Below, piece by piece: positions 7,141-15,769 of a DNA stretch of 64,000 nt. The notes under the pieces were generated by a model that worked only from the letters and a program-made list of their open reading frames with translations, did not search any database and was not told the origin of the DNA. Numbering within the stretch: the first letter of the stretch is position 1; the number at the start of each line of letters is the position of its first letter. This DNA is from WVYX01 sp039586815 (GTDB lineage Bacteria > Gemmatimonadota > Gemmatimonadetes > Gemmatimonadales > GWC2-71-9). Both the position numbers and the translations under genes were made by a program. The stretch spans positions 45,750 through 109,749 of the forward strand of contig JBDHJR010000006.1 of assembly GCA_039586815.1 (NCBI GenBank), written 5' to 3'.

Positions 7141-8799
7141 CTACATTCGCTTGTACTGCGGCCCCGCCCCACCCTCACGCGGCGTCCAGCGCGGCCCCAC
7201 CACGTCGGTAGCCTTGCAGTCCACGCAGTTGGGAGCGTTCACCACCAGCTTTCCGTCGCTCACCTCATACACGCCCGCGGGGCACATCTGGGCGTAGAAC
7301 TCGGCCACGTCTGACGGCACGTTCTCGCCGACGATGACGTGACTCGGGATGGTGTCGCGGGTCGCGTTTCCCGATTTGAAGACAGCATCCACCTTGCTGT
7401 AGGTGAGCTTGCCGTCGTAGGTAACGGGATGCACGGCGCCGGGACGGCGTGACGCCGTGGAATCCGGCTCCATGTCGATCCGCCCACCCGGAAAGCGCCC
7501 CCCCGTGAAGGTGGCCAGTCCCGCCTTGAGCGCCCCCTTCCAGAAGCCGTCCTTGAACGCCGGGCGCACGTTGCGGGTGCGGTACAGGTCGTCGCGGATG
7601 TAGGAGTCGCCCACCAGGCGATCGTACTTGGTGAGCCGCGCCTGCGTAGTGTCGCCCGCCTTCAGCGCCTCGAATATGGCGCGCGCCGCGTACATACCCG
7701 ACTGCATGGCGTAGTGCACTCCCTTGAGGGAGGGCACGTCCACGAACCCCGCCGAATCTCCCAGGATCACGACACCATCGCCCGAGAGCCGCTGCGGCAG
7801 CCCGAAGTAACCCCCCTCCGGAATCGTCTTGGCGCCCCACTCCACGAGTTCGCCACCCTCGAGGTATTGTCGGAAGAGCGGGTGCCCCTTCATGCGCTGC
7901 AGCCGGTCGTGCACGTCGAAGGTGCGATCCGCATAGTCGAGCCCCACCACGAGTCCCAGCGCCGCCACTTGGGGCTCCAGCGGGTACATGAAGCTCCCCC
8001 CGAACGCGTCCGTCGGCAGCGGCCAGCCCATGGTGTGGATCACCCGGTCGAGCGGCCGCTCGAGCTCCCAGAGCTCCTTCACGCCGAGCGCGTAGATCTG
8101 CGGGTTCTCGGAGCCGATGTCCTGCCACTCGAGGTATGCCTGGGCCAGCATGCCGCGCGTGCCCTCGGCAAGCGCCGTCACCTGCGCCACTATGTCGGCA
8201 GGCGGCATGTAGCCGGAAAGCTGCTCGCCGTCGCGCCCCAATCCGGTGGCCACGGTGCGCACCCCGAGCACACGATCACCTTCAGTGAGCAGCGCGCCCG
8301 CCGGGAAGCCGGGCAGCACGTCCACGCCCAGCTCCTGCGCCTTCTCTCCCAGCCAGCGCACGATCTCGCAGATCGAGCTCACGTAGTTGCCATGATTGCG
8401 CATGGTGGGCGGCGTTGGCAGGCGCCGGGCCCTTTTCTGGGAGAGCCAGTAGAGCGATTCCTTGGCCACCGGCGCACCGAAGGGGAAGTCGCCGTCGCTC
8501 AGCTCGGGGAACAGCTCGCGGAAGGCGCGAGGGTTCACTACCGCACCGGAGAGTGAGTGCTCGCCGAGAGAGGCCGCCTTCTCGAGCACGCCTATGGTCA
8601 CCTCGCCCATCCCGTCACCCGATTCGTTGTCTCGCTGGACTAGCTGGGCGAGGTGGATGGCGCCGGCGAGGCCGGCGGGACCCGCACCGACGAAGACCAC
8701 GTCCATGTCGATGCGCTCCGCACCCGGGGCCTCGGTGAGAACGAGCCGCTCGCGGGGGAGGTCGGGCTGGTGCTCCGCGGGAATGAGTCGTCCCGCCAT
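7141..8799 (-). CDS. electron transfer flavoprotein-ubiquinone oxidoreductase, cluster-ligand variant
   Basis: 552 residues, typical for ETF-QO. An FAD-binding Rossmann motif (VVFVGAGPAGLAGA) is near residue 35, a second FAD contact VVILGDSAGFVD near 360, and a ferredoxin-like C terminus with MCPAGVYEV, NCVDCKATD and the PREGGAGPQYKRM end. ETF-QO takes electrons from reduced ETF and passes them to membrane quinone through FAD and a 4Fe-4S cluster. The usual last ligand of the NCxxCxxC segment is Thr here, leaving three obvious cysteines. The start is 3 bases after the etfA stop, so etfB-etfA-ETF-QO form one unit, fed by the acyl-CoA dehydrogenase upstream. Confidence 0.9.
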   Translation of the reverse strand: MAGRLIPAEHQPDLPRERLVLTEAPGAERIDMDVVFVGAGPAGLAGAIHLAQLVQRDNESGDGMGEVTIGVLEKAASLGEHSLSGAVVNPRAFRELFPELSDGDFPFGAPVAKESLYWLSQKRARRLPTPPTMRNHGNYVSSICEIVRWLGEKAQELGVDVLPGFPAGALLTEGDRVLGVRTVATGLGRDGEQLSGYMPPADIVAQVTALAEGTRGMLAQAYLEWQDIGSENPQIYALGVKELWELERPLDRVIHTMGWPLPTDAFGGSFMYPLEPQVAALGLVVGLDYADRTFDVHDRLQRMKGHPLFRQYLEGGELVEWGAKTIPEGGYFGLPQRLSGDGVVILGDSAGFVDVPSLKGVHYAMQSGMYAARAIFEALKAGDTTQARLTKYDRLVGDSYIRDDLYRTRNVRPAFKDGFWKGALKAGLATFTGGRFPGGRIDMEPDSTASRRPGAVHPVTYDGKLTYSKVDAVFKSGNATRDTIPSHVIVGENVPSDVAEFYAQMCPAGVYEVSDGKLVVNAPNCVDCKATDVVGPRWTPREGGAGPQYKRM

Positions 8800-8802
8800 G
8801 GG

Positions 8803-9771
8803 TCAGCCCTCCTTGGCTTGCTTGATCTCCTGGGTCAGACGCGGCACGACCTCGAACAGATCTCCCACGATGCCGTAGTCGGCCACCTTGAAGATCGGCG
8901 CGTCCGGATCCTTGTTGACCGCCACGATGGTCTTGGCAGTGCGGATGCCCGCCAGGTGCTGGATCGCTCCCGAGATCCCGATGGCGAAGTAGAGATTGGG
9001 GCTCACCACCTTGCCGGTCTGCCCCACCTGCTCCGAGTGCGACCGCCACCCTGCGTCCACTACCGCTCGGGACGCACCCACCGCACCGCCGACCGCCTCA
9101 GCCAGATCCTCGATCAGCTTGAAGCTCTCCGCGTCCCTGAGGCCACGGCCGCCGGCCACGACCACCGACGCCTCGGCCACGTCCTGCGCCGCACGGTCGG
9201 GCTGTTTGATCTCGAGCGTCTTGGCGGCCGTCCTGTCACTCTCAGCCGCGGCCGCCTGCTCGTCCGTCGCGTCCCGCTTCGCTTCAACCGGCATGACCGC
9301 ATTGGGCCGCAGCGACACGACACAAGGGGTCGCGGTGACCTTGAGGGTGTAGTCGGCCTTGCCCGCGTACACCGGACGCGTCACCACCACGCCGCCGTCG
9401 TGCCGCACGCTGGTCACGTCGGACGCAAACGGGCAATCCAGCTTGGCGGCGATCCGGGGGGCGAGGTCTTTGCCGAGTGCCGTGGCCGGTACGATTGCCG
9501 CTGCATAGTCGTCCGATCCGACCTGAGCCGCCGCTATCTGCGCGTACTGGTCGGCCTGGTACAACGTCAGCGCGTCGTCCGCCGCGACGAAGACCTTGTC
9601 CGCTCCGTAGGTTCCCACGTCACCGGCGTCGATTCCCGCGGGACCGATGACCAGCGCATGCGCTTCGCCCCCAAGCGCGTCTGCCAGCGCCCTGGCCGCG
9701 GTGAGCGCCTCGTAGGAAACGCGTTTCAGCGTGCCGTCACGCTGCTCGAGCACTGCGATCACGCCCGCCAT
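8803..9771 (-). CDS. etfA: electron transfer flavoprotein alpha subunit
   Basis: 322 residues. The N-terminal ETF domain begins MAGVIAVLEQRDG. The C-terminal FAD domain (about 195-320) contains VVVAGGRGLRDAESF, SRAVVDAGWRSHSEQVGQTGK, GISGAIQHLAGI and IVAVNKDPDAPIF, the standard FAD-binding motifs. With EtfB it forms the soluble carrier that accepts electrons from acyl-CoA dehydrogenases. Its ATG overlaps the etfB stop by one base (TGATG), so translation is coupled, and the in-frame region upstream of 9771 is a shadow of etfB. Confidence 0.93.
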   Translation of the reverse strand: MAGVIAVLEQRDGTLKRVSYEALTAARALADALGGEAHALVIGPAGIDAGDVGTYGADKVFVAADDALTLYQADQYAQIAAAQVGSDDYAAAIVPATALGKDLAPRIAAKLDCPFASDVTSVRHDGGVVVTRPVYAGKADYTLKVTATPCVVSLRPNAVMPVEAKRDATDEQAAAAESDRTAAKTLEIKQPDRAAQDVAEASVVVAGGRGLRDAESFKLIEDLAEAVGGAVGASRAVVDAGWRSHSEQVGQTGKVVSPNLYFAIGISGAIQHLAGIRTAKTIVAVNKDPDAPIFKVADYGIVGDLFEVVPRLTQEIKQAKEG

Positions 9772-10523
9772 CAGAGCACCTTCGCTTCGTTGCGCAGCGC
9801 TTCGATCAATGCAGGCACCGCGTCCGCCCCCTCTCCCACGATCCGCCCCGCCTTCCGTTCGGCGGGAGGAGCGAGGTTCACCACTTCGATGCCACCCGAC
9901 TCGAGCGCCGCGTCCTTCACCTCCAGCGGCTTCTTCTTCGCCATCATGATACCGCGCAGCGCCGGATAGCGCGGCTCGTTGAGACCCTTGTCTGCAGTGA
10001 TCACGGCCGGGAGCCCGAACTCGACCACCTCCACACCGCCCTCGATCTCCCGTTCCGCCTTGCCCCCACCCTCGCCCATTTCCAGGTGCGCCGCCGCAGA
10101 CACGCACTGCATGCCGAGCAGTTCCGCCACCATCGGGCCCACCGCGTGGCTTGAGTCGTCGATCGCCATCTTGCCGAGCAGTACCAGATCGTAGCCGCCG
10201 TCCTTCAGCTCGCCCGCGAGTGCCTTTGCCACCGGCAGGGGATCGAGCCCCACCTTGTCGGCTTTGAGCAGAACTCCCGTGTCGGCCCCCATGGCAAGGG
10301 CGGTGCGGATCGTCTCCTGCGCGGCTTCCGGCCCCACACAGACGATTACCACCTCGCCGGAGCCGCCCGCTTCCTTCAGCTTGAGCGCCTCTTCGACAGC
10401 GTATTCATCGTAGGGATTGAGGACGAACTTCACGCCGGCCTCGTCGATGGCCTTACCATCGGCGCCGACTTTGATGCGGGCCTCCGAGTCGGGAACCCGC
10501 TTGACGCACACTGCGATCTTCAC
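9771..10523 (-). CDS. etfB: electron transfer flavoprotein beta subunit
   Basis: 250 residues. It starts MKIAVCVKRVPDSEAR and carries the AMP-binding region (LNPYDEYAVEEAL, VGPEAAQETIRTALAMGAD) and the ETF-beta signature near residue 180-200 (LPAVITADKGLNEPRYPALRG). It partners EtfA. It follows a CDGSH iron-sulfur gene by 73 bases and may be first in an etfB-etfA-ETF-QO subunit of the long minus-strand array. Confidence 0.93.
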   Translation of the reverse strand: MKIAVCVKRVPDSEARIKVGADGKAIDEAGVKFVLNPYDEYAVEEALKLKEAGGSGEVVIVCVGPEAAQETIRTALAMGADTGVLLKADKVGLDPLPVAKALAGELKDGGYDLVLLGKMAIDDSSHAVGPMVAELLGMQCVSAAAHLEMGEGGGKAEREIEGGVEVVEFGLPAVITADKGLNEPRYPALRGIMMAKKKPLEVKDAALESGGIEVVNLAPPAERKAGRIVGEGADAVPALIEALRNEAKVL

Positions 10524-10596
10524 GCGAGCCTCTTCGATGTCTTCGGGTTGGACAGCGCCGTGAAACTACTCCTCCGGCGACGGCGTCGCAACGCGA

Positions 10597-10788
10597 TCAA
10601 GTTTCGTCGCTGAAGCCGGTGACCTTGTGCGCGCCGTCGCAGAATGGCTTGGTGCGCGAGTGGCCGCAGCGGCAGAGCGCGAAGTTGTCGGGGTTCTTGG
10701 GCGTGATAGGCTTCCCCTCGTGGTCTGTGATCTCGCAGCCGCCGGTGACGAGGTAGGGGCCGTCCTTACGCACTTTGATCGTAGCCAT
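10597..10788 (-). CDS. CDGSH-type iron-sulfur protein
   Basis: 63 residues from the ATG at 10788. The single CDGSH motif reads CRCGHSRTKPFCDGAH (residues about 39-54), giving three Cys and one His for a 2Fe-2S cluster as in mitoNEET-like proteins. The first half (KVRKDGPYLVTGG, DHEGKPI) is the usual beta-cradle segment. It lies between polX and etfB. Bacterial single-motif CDGSH proteins are proposed small redox or cluster-transfer proteins; the ETF neighbours fit an electron-transfer role but do not prove it. Confidence 0.88.
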   Translation of the reverse strand: MATIKVRKDGPYLVTGGCEITDHEGKPITPKNPDNFALCRCGHSRTKPFCDGAHKVTGFSDET

Positions 10789-10816
10789 CGTAGCGTTCCC
10801 TTCGAGGGTGATCCGG

Positions 10817-12565
10817 TCAGGGGCGGCGCAGCAGCTCCAGCAACCGCTCCAGCGGATACGTGTTGATAACGTCGTCAGCGCCCAGCCACGCACGACGGGC
10901 CTGATCTACGCCGTACTTCATGAGGTCGAGGTCGCGCACCCGGTGGGCGTCGGTGCCTAGCGAGACCTTCAGTCCCAGCTCCCGCGCCCGCATCAGGTGG
11001 GTGTCCTTCAAATCCAACCGCTCCGGGTGCGCGTTGAGTTCCACGATCACGCCGTGCTCGGCGCAGCAGGCCAGCACCTCCTCAACCTCGAACTCCATCG
11101 GGTCGCGGCGGTTGATCAGACGGCCCGTGGGGTGCGCCAGCACGTGCACCGCCGGATGCTCGACCGCCCGCAAGACACGCCTGGTCTGCTCGGCAGCCGG
11201 CAAGTCGAACCGGGAATGGACGGACACCAGCACCAAGTCGAGCTGCTCGAGCATCTCGTCTTCCAGATCCAGGCTCCCGTCGGCCAGGATATCCACCTCC
11301 ATGCCGCGCAGAATCCGGATCTCTCTCCTCCGGGCAGCGATCTCCGCGATCTCATCCCACTGCTCTCGCAGCCTGGCCGCATCGAGCCCACCAGTCATGG
11401 CTAGGGCCTTGCTGTGGTCGGTGATCGCGAAGTACTCGTAGCCCCGGGCAAGGCACCCGTCGAGCATCTCCTCGATCGAGTTCTTGCCGTCCGACCAGGT
11501 GGAGTGCATCTGGAGGTCGCCGCGCAGGTCCTCGAGCGTGATCAGCTCGGGGAGGCTGCCCGCTTCGGCCGCCGCCATCTCTCCCCGGTCCTCCCTCAGC
11601 TCCGGAGCGATCCAGGGCAGGCCCACCGCGGCATACACGTCCGCCTCGTCCGTCCCCGCCACCAGTTCTCCGGAGCCGGGCTCGACCGCGTCACTTCCGC
11701 CCGGCACCTTCGCCACGCCGTACTCCGAGACACTCAGGCCCCGAGCGACCGCCCGCTTGCGCAGCTTCACGTTGTGCTCCTTGGAGCCGGTGAAGTACTG
11801 CAGCGCGGCACCATAGCTCTCGGGGGGGAGCAGGCGCAGGTCTACCTGGAGTCCCGACTTGAGGATTACCGTCGCCTTGGTGTCGCCGGCCAGCTCCACC
11901 TTGCGCACGTCGCGGTAGGAGGTGAACTGCCCCATCACCTCCTCCGCCCCCCGGGCTATGACCAGGATGTCCACGTCGCCCACCGTCTCCCGGCGACGCC
12001 GGTAGCTGCCTGCCACCTCGATGCGCTCCACCGAGGCGAGCTCCCGCAGGTGCGCCACCAGGGGCTCGACGATCTGCTCCGCATCGGCGAGCCGGAAGCG
12101 ACCGGTGCGCTTGCGGTAGGCCGCGATGGCCGAGAGGATCTTCTGCTGGCTCTTCTCACCGAAACCCGCGAGTCGCGCGACCTCACCCTCCTGCCCGACC
12201 CGCTCCAGGTCGTCGATCGTCTCGACTCCCAGCTCGTCCCACAGCTTCTTCGCCTTCTTCGCGCCGACGCCCGGCAGGCGTGTCAGCTCGATGAGCGAGA
12301 GCGGGATCTCCCGGGACAGCTCGTCCAGCAGCGACAGCTTGCCCGCCGTGACGAGCTCGGTGACGTGACTCGAAATGTCCTTGCCGACAGCCGGCAGCTC
12401 GGTGAGGTCGGCCTCGTCTTCCACCATCTTCCGCAGCGGGGTGGTGTGCGACTCGATGGTGCGGGCCGCGTTCTGGTAGGCGCGGATGCGGAACGGATTG
12501 GAGCCCTTGATCTCCAGCAGTACCGCCACGTCCTCCAGCACGCGCGCGATCTCGATGTTTTCCAC
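10817..12565 (-). CDS. polX: DNA polymerase/3'-5' exonuclease PolX
   Basis: 582 residues, full length for bacterial PolX. Order: helix-hairpin-helix N-terminal domain with LPAVGKDI and LPGVGAKKAKKLW; pol-beta-type nucleotidyltransferase with GSYRRRRETVGDVDILV (catalytic Asp pair about 200); C-terminal PHP exonuclease domain (about 340-570) with HSTWSDGK, ITDHSKAL, SVHSRFD, AHPTGRL and GTDAHRV metal ligands. It does gap-filling in base excision repair. The GTG start at 12565 directly follows the ligA stop with no intervening base, so the two repair enzymes are translated in tandem. Confidence 0.93.
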   Translation of the reverse strand: MENIEIARVLEDVAVLLEIKGSNPFRIRAYQNAARTIESHTTPLRKMVEDEADLTELPAVGKDISSHVTELVTAGKLSLLDELSREIPLSLIELTRLPGVGAKKAKKLWDELGVETIDDLERVGQEGEVARLAGFGEKSQQKILSAIAAYRKRTGRFRLADAEQIVEPLVAHLRELASVERIEVAGSYRRRRETVGDVDILVIARGAEEVMGQFTSYRDVRKVELAGDTKATVILKSGLQVDLRLLPPESYGAALQYFTGSKEHNVKLRKRAVARGLSVSEYGVAKVPGGSDAVEPGSGELVAGTDEADVYAAVGLPWIAPELREDRGEMAAAEAGSLPELITLEDLRGDLQMHSTWSDGKNSIEEMLDGCLARGYEYFAITDHSKALAMTGGLDAARLREQWDEIAEIAARRREIRILRGMEVDILADGSLDLEDEMLEQLDLVLVSVHSRFDLPAAEQTRRVLRAVEHPAVHVLAHPTGRLINRRDPMEFEVEEVLACCAEHGVIVELNAHPERLDLKDTHLMRARELGLKVSLGTDAHRVRDLDLMKYGVDQARRAWLGADDVINTYPLERLLELLRRP

Positions 12566-14581
12566 CTAGACGTCGGCCCCCTTGGATCGCACGAACTCCA
12601 CGAACTCGTCTTCGGTGAGTGTCTTCACGCCCAGGCGCTGCGCGTCGTCGAGCTTGGAGCCGGGGTTCTCGCCCGCTACGACGAAGCCGGTCTCCTTGCT
12701 CACCGAGGAGGTCACCCGCCCACCGAGGGACTCGACCAGCTGCTTTGCGTCGCGCCGCGAGAGCCGCGCCAGCCCCCCGGTGAACACGACCTTGATCCCG
12801 GCCAGCTGTGCCGCGGCCCCTCCCGTGGGCTCCACCAGCTCCATCCTCTTGTCGAGGAGCGTATCCAGCATCTTGCGGTTCCGCTCGTTCTCGAAGAATG
12901 CCTCGATCTGTTGCGCCATCTTGGGGCCCACTCCCGGTACGCCTTCCAGGTCTTCGACCGAAGCGCGGCGCAGCGCGTCCAGCGAACGGAAGTGCCGTGC
13001 CAGATCCCGAGCCACGGCCACGCCCACCTCCGGGATCCCCAGACCGATGAGAAACCGGTGCAGCTCCACGCGGGACGCGCGGGCGATCCCGTCCACCAGG
13101 TTCTGCGCCGACTTCTCCGCGAAGCCCTCGAGCTTCACCAACTGCTCCCGCGTGAGCTCGAACAGATCGGGTAGCTGCCGCACCAAGCGCTCTGCGACCA
13201 GCAGCTTCGCCCTCTCGTCACCGATCCCCTCGATGTCGAGGGCGTCACGCGACGCGAACAGCAGGATCTTGCCGGCCAGCTGGGCGGGGCACTCGAAGCC
13301 GTTGGGGCACACCGTGAACGGCCCCCGCTCGATCAGTGGCGAGCCGCACGACGGACACTTCTTGGGCATGCGGTACCGGGCGGCGCGCTTGCGTCCCGCC
13401 TCCTGCACGCGCTCAAGTACCTGCGGGATCACGTCGCCAGCACGCTGCACCCGCACCCGGTCGCCCTCGCGTATATCCTTGCGCTCCACCTCCTCCCGGT
13501 TGTGCAGGCTCGCGCGGCTCACCGTCACGCCGCCCAGCTCGACCGGACGGAGCATGGCAATGGGTGTGACCGCACCGGTACGCCCCACGCTGGGGACGAT
13601 GGCGAGCACCCGGGTCACTTCCTTGCGCGGCGGGAACTTGAACGCATACGCCCAACGTGGGTGGTGCGACGTGGCCCCCACTTCGTCGCGCAGAGCCAGG
13701 TCGTCGAGCTTGATCACGATGCCGTCGATCTCGTACGCCAGGTCGTCCCGCTGCTCGTACAGCTCACCGTGGTACGCGGCTATCTCTGCGACCGATGTGA
13801 CGTGACGCGCCAGCTCGTTCACGGGAAAGCCCCAGTCCCCGAGCGCAGCGAGCGCTTCCCATTGCGTAGCCACCTCCACGCCTTCGGCGGCCAGTATGTC
13901 GTACACGTACAGGTCGAGCGGGCGCTGAGCGGTGATCTGGGGATCGAGCTGGCGCAGCGAGCCCGCCGCCGCGTTGCGCGGATTGGCGAACGGCTCCCTC
14001 CCCTCCCTCAGCAGGCGCTCGTTCAGCTCCTCGAACGCGCCCACCCGCATGATCACCTCACCGCGCACGGCGAGCAGCGTGGGCGCGGCACGGTCACCGT
14101 CCCGCAATCGTAACGGAGCCGCCCCAATGGTGCGGATGTTCTCGATGATCCCCTCACCGTGCTGCCCGTCACCCCGCGTGGAGGCGCGCACCAGCACGCC
14201 GTCCTGGTACACCAGCTCCACTGACGCGCCGTCGAGCTTGGGATCGATCACGTAGGCGATGTCGCCGCCGAGTGCCTTGCGCAATCGCTCGTCGAAGCGC
14301 TCGAGCTGCGCCGTATCCTGCCCGGAGTCCAGGCTCAGCATCGGGGCGGCGTGCTCTACCGTGGGGAACTTGTCGAGCGGAGCGCCGGCCACCCGCTGCG
14401 TCGGCGAGTCGGGCGTGCGCAGCTCCGGGTATTGCTCTTCCAGCTGCTTCAGATCCCGGAACAGAGCGTCGTACGCCTCGTCCGAGACATCCGGCGCGTC
14501 CTTGACGTAGTACAGATAGTCGTGGTGCCGGATCTGCGTGCGAAGCTCGCGAATGCGCTTCTCGGCCTGGGTGCGGTTCAT
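12566..14581 (-). CDS. ligA: NAD-dependent DNA ligase
   Basis: 671 residues, normal LigA size. Domain Ia (HHDYLYYVKDAPDVSDEAYD) for NAD binding; adenylation motif DPKLDGASVEL with catalytic Lys about 114; OB fold; four-Cys zinc finger (CPSCGSPL, then VCPNGFECPAQ); helix-hairpin-helix repeats (LEGVPGVGPKM); C-terminal BRCT (IKVVFTGGLARLSRRDAK). The ATG at 14581 overlaps the stop of the MFS gene (ATGA) and matches the family N terminus. Seals nicks in replication and repair. Placement inside a metabolic gene array is unusual for this essential gene. Confidence 0.95.
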   Translation of the reverse strand: MNRTQAEKRIRELRTQIRHHDYLYYVKDAPDVSDEAYDALFRDLKQLEEQYPELRTPDSPTQRVAGAPLDKFPTVEHAAPMLSLDSGQDTAQLERFDERLRKALGGDIAYVIDPKLDGASVELVYQDGVLVRASTRGDGQHGEGIIENIRTIGAAPLRLRDGDRAAPTLLAVRGEVIMRVGAFEELNERLLREGREPFANPRNAAAGSLRQLDPQITAQRPLDLYVYDILAAEGVEVATQWEALAALGDWGFPVNELARHVTSVAEIAAYHGELYEQRDDLAYEIDGIVIKLDDLALRDEVGATSHHPRWAYAFKFPPRKEVTRVLAIVPSVGRTGAVTPIAMLRPVELGGVTVSRASLHNREEVERKDIREGDRVRVQRAGDVIPQVLERVQEAGRKRAARYRMPKKCPSCGSPLIERGPFTVCPNGFECPAQLAGKILLFASRDALDIEGIGDERAKLLVAERLVRQLPDLFELTREQLVKLEGFAEKSAQNLVDGIARASRVELHRFLIGLGIPEVGVAVARDLARHFRSLDALRRASVEDLEGVPGVGPKMAQQIEAFFENERNRKMLDTLLDKRMELVEPTGGAAAQLAGIKVVFTGGLARLSRRDAKQLVESLGGRVTSSVSKETGFVVAGENPGSKLDDAQRLGVKTLTEDEFVEFVRSKGADV

Positions 14582-15714
14582 GGCTCCGGGGAATGTAGTG
14601 CGCGATTGGGCGCCCACGCGAGCAACAGAGCGAGCGTTGCCGCTCCGAGCGCCGCGCTCGCCAGGAACGCCCCACCCACACCTCGCAGAGCGAATGCTGC
14701 TCCCGCCGCCACCGGACCCAGGGTCTGGCCCAGCCGCAGCGCCATCCCGTTGACCGACATGAAGGCCGCACGCGACTCCGCCGGCGGGTACCCGGCAACG
14801 ATGGTCAGGATCGACGGGATGTTGATCCCGTTGGCGGCGCCGAACACCAGGATGAGCGCGATGATTCCCCAGATCGAATCGGCAAACGGGATGGCCGCGA
14901 ACGCCACCACGTACAGCATGAACCCGAACTTGATCAGCCTGCCCTCGCCGTACGCCCGGGCCAGCCGACCCAGATAGAACGATGCCACGGCCGTGGCGAT
15001 AGAGGTCGTCGCCATGACCAGGCCGATCCACAGAGAGGAGAACCCGAACGACCCCTCGAGCAGGAACGGCAAGTACGACAAGTAAGCCCCATAGATCAGG
15101 ATGAAGGTCACGATGCCGGCGGCGAACAGAGCGAGCACTTCGCGGTTTTGGAACATGCGGAGCGTGGAGCGGAGATACTCGCCCAGCCCGGTCCGCACCG
15201 TCGGCTCCGGACTCTGCAGTACCAGCAACACGAACAGCCCCACAGGCACGGCGAGGATCGGCAGAAAGAACGGCATGTACCACCCGATCAGGGCGAGGGC
15301 GCCTCCAATGGCCGGGTAGAGCGCCGTTCCCACGCTCAGTACCGAGGCGTTGTACCCGAACGCAGTGGTGCGGCGCGGGCCCCGGTACAGATCACCGATG
15401 ATCGTGACGTTCATCGAGCCCAGTGCCGCGCCCCCCAGGCCCTGCAGCAAGCGCAGCCCCACCAGCAACTCGAAGGTCCGGGCGAAGCCGCAGGCGAAGC
15501 CCCCGATGCCGAACAGAAACAGCGACGGCACCAGAATGCGCTTGCGGCCGTAGCGATCGGCCAGCACTCCGAGAAACGGGGTCAAGACGGCGCCGGGCAG
15601 GGTGAACACCGAGATCAGCAGGCCCACCGACTGCGGGGTCACCGTCAGCTGCTCTGAGATCTGCGGGAACGCGGGCGTCACGCTGGCCACTCCGAGCATG
15701 GCCATGAGCGTCAC
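14578..15714 (-). CDS. MFS transporter
   Basis: About 378 residues with around twelve hydrophobic segments and the MFS loop 2-3 motif GVLADRYGRKRILV (about residue 48). Resembles drug/metabolite efflux members of the family (DHA1 type); substrate unknown. The start is uncertain: GTG 15714 is the first usable codon, yet the frame upstream (…LLRDPNLHVVFG) reads like a normal MFS N terminus and contains no ATG, GTG or TTG back to the in-frame stop near 15790. The 3' end overlaps ligA by four bases (ATGA). Confidence 0.85.
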   Translation of the reverse strand: MTLMAMLGVASVTPAFPQISEQLTVTPQSVGLLISVFTLPGAVLTPFLGVLADRYGRKRILVPSLFLFGIGGFACGFARTFELLVGLRLLQGLGGAALGSMNVTIIGDLYRGPRRTTAFGYNASVLSVGTALYPAIGGALALIGWYMPFFLPILAVPVGLFVLLVLQSPEPTVRTGLGEYLRSTLRMFQNREVLALFAAGIVTFILIYGAYLSYLPFLLEGSFGFSSLWIGLVMATTSIATAVASFYLGRLARAYGEGRLIKFGFMLYVVAFAAIPFADSIWGIIALILVFGAANGINIPSILTIVAGYPPAESRAAFMSVNGMALRLGQTLGPVAAGAAFALRGVGGAFLASAALGAATLALLLAWAPNRALHSPEP

Positions 15715-15769
15715 GCCGAAAACGACGTGAAGGTTCGGATCCCGGAGGAGCGGGGGCCGCTCTACCGCC

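Noticed and set aside
8653..9969. 438-codon plus-strand open frame
   Set aside because: Antisense to etfA and ETF-QO, whose motifs are complete; no signal or domain visible.
11414..13174. 586-codon open frame on the plus strand
   Set aside because: Antisense to polX and ligA, which both have full catalytic motifs. The translated sequence is Leu/Arg/His/Gln-rich low complexity.
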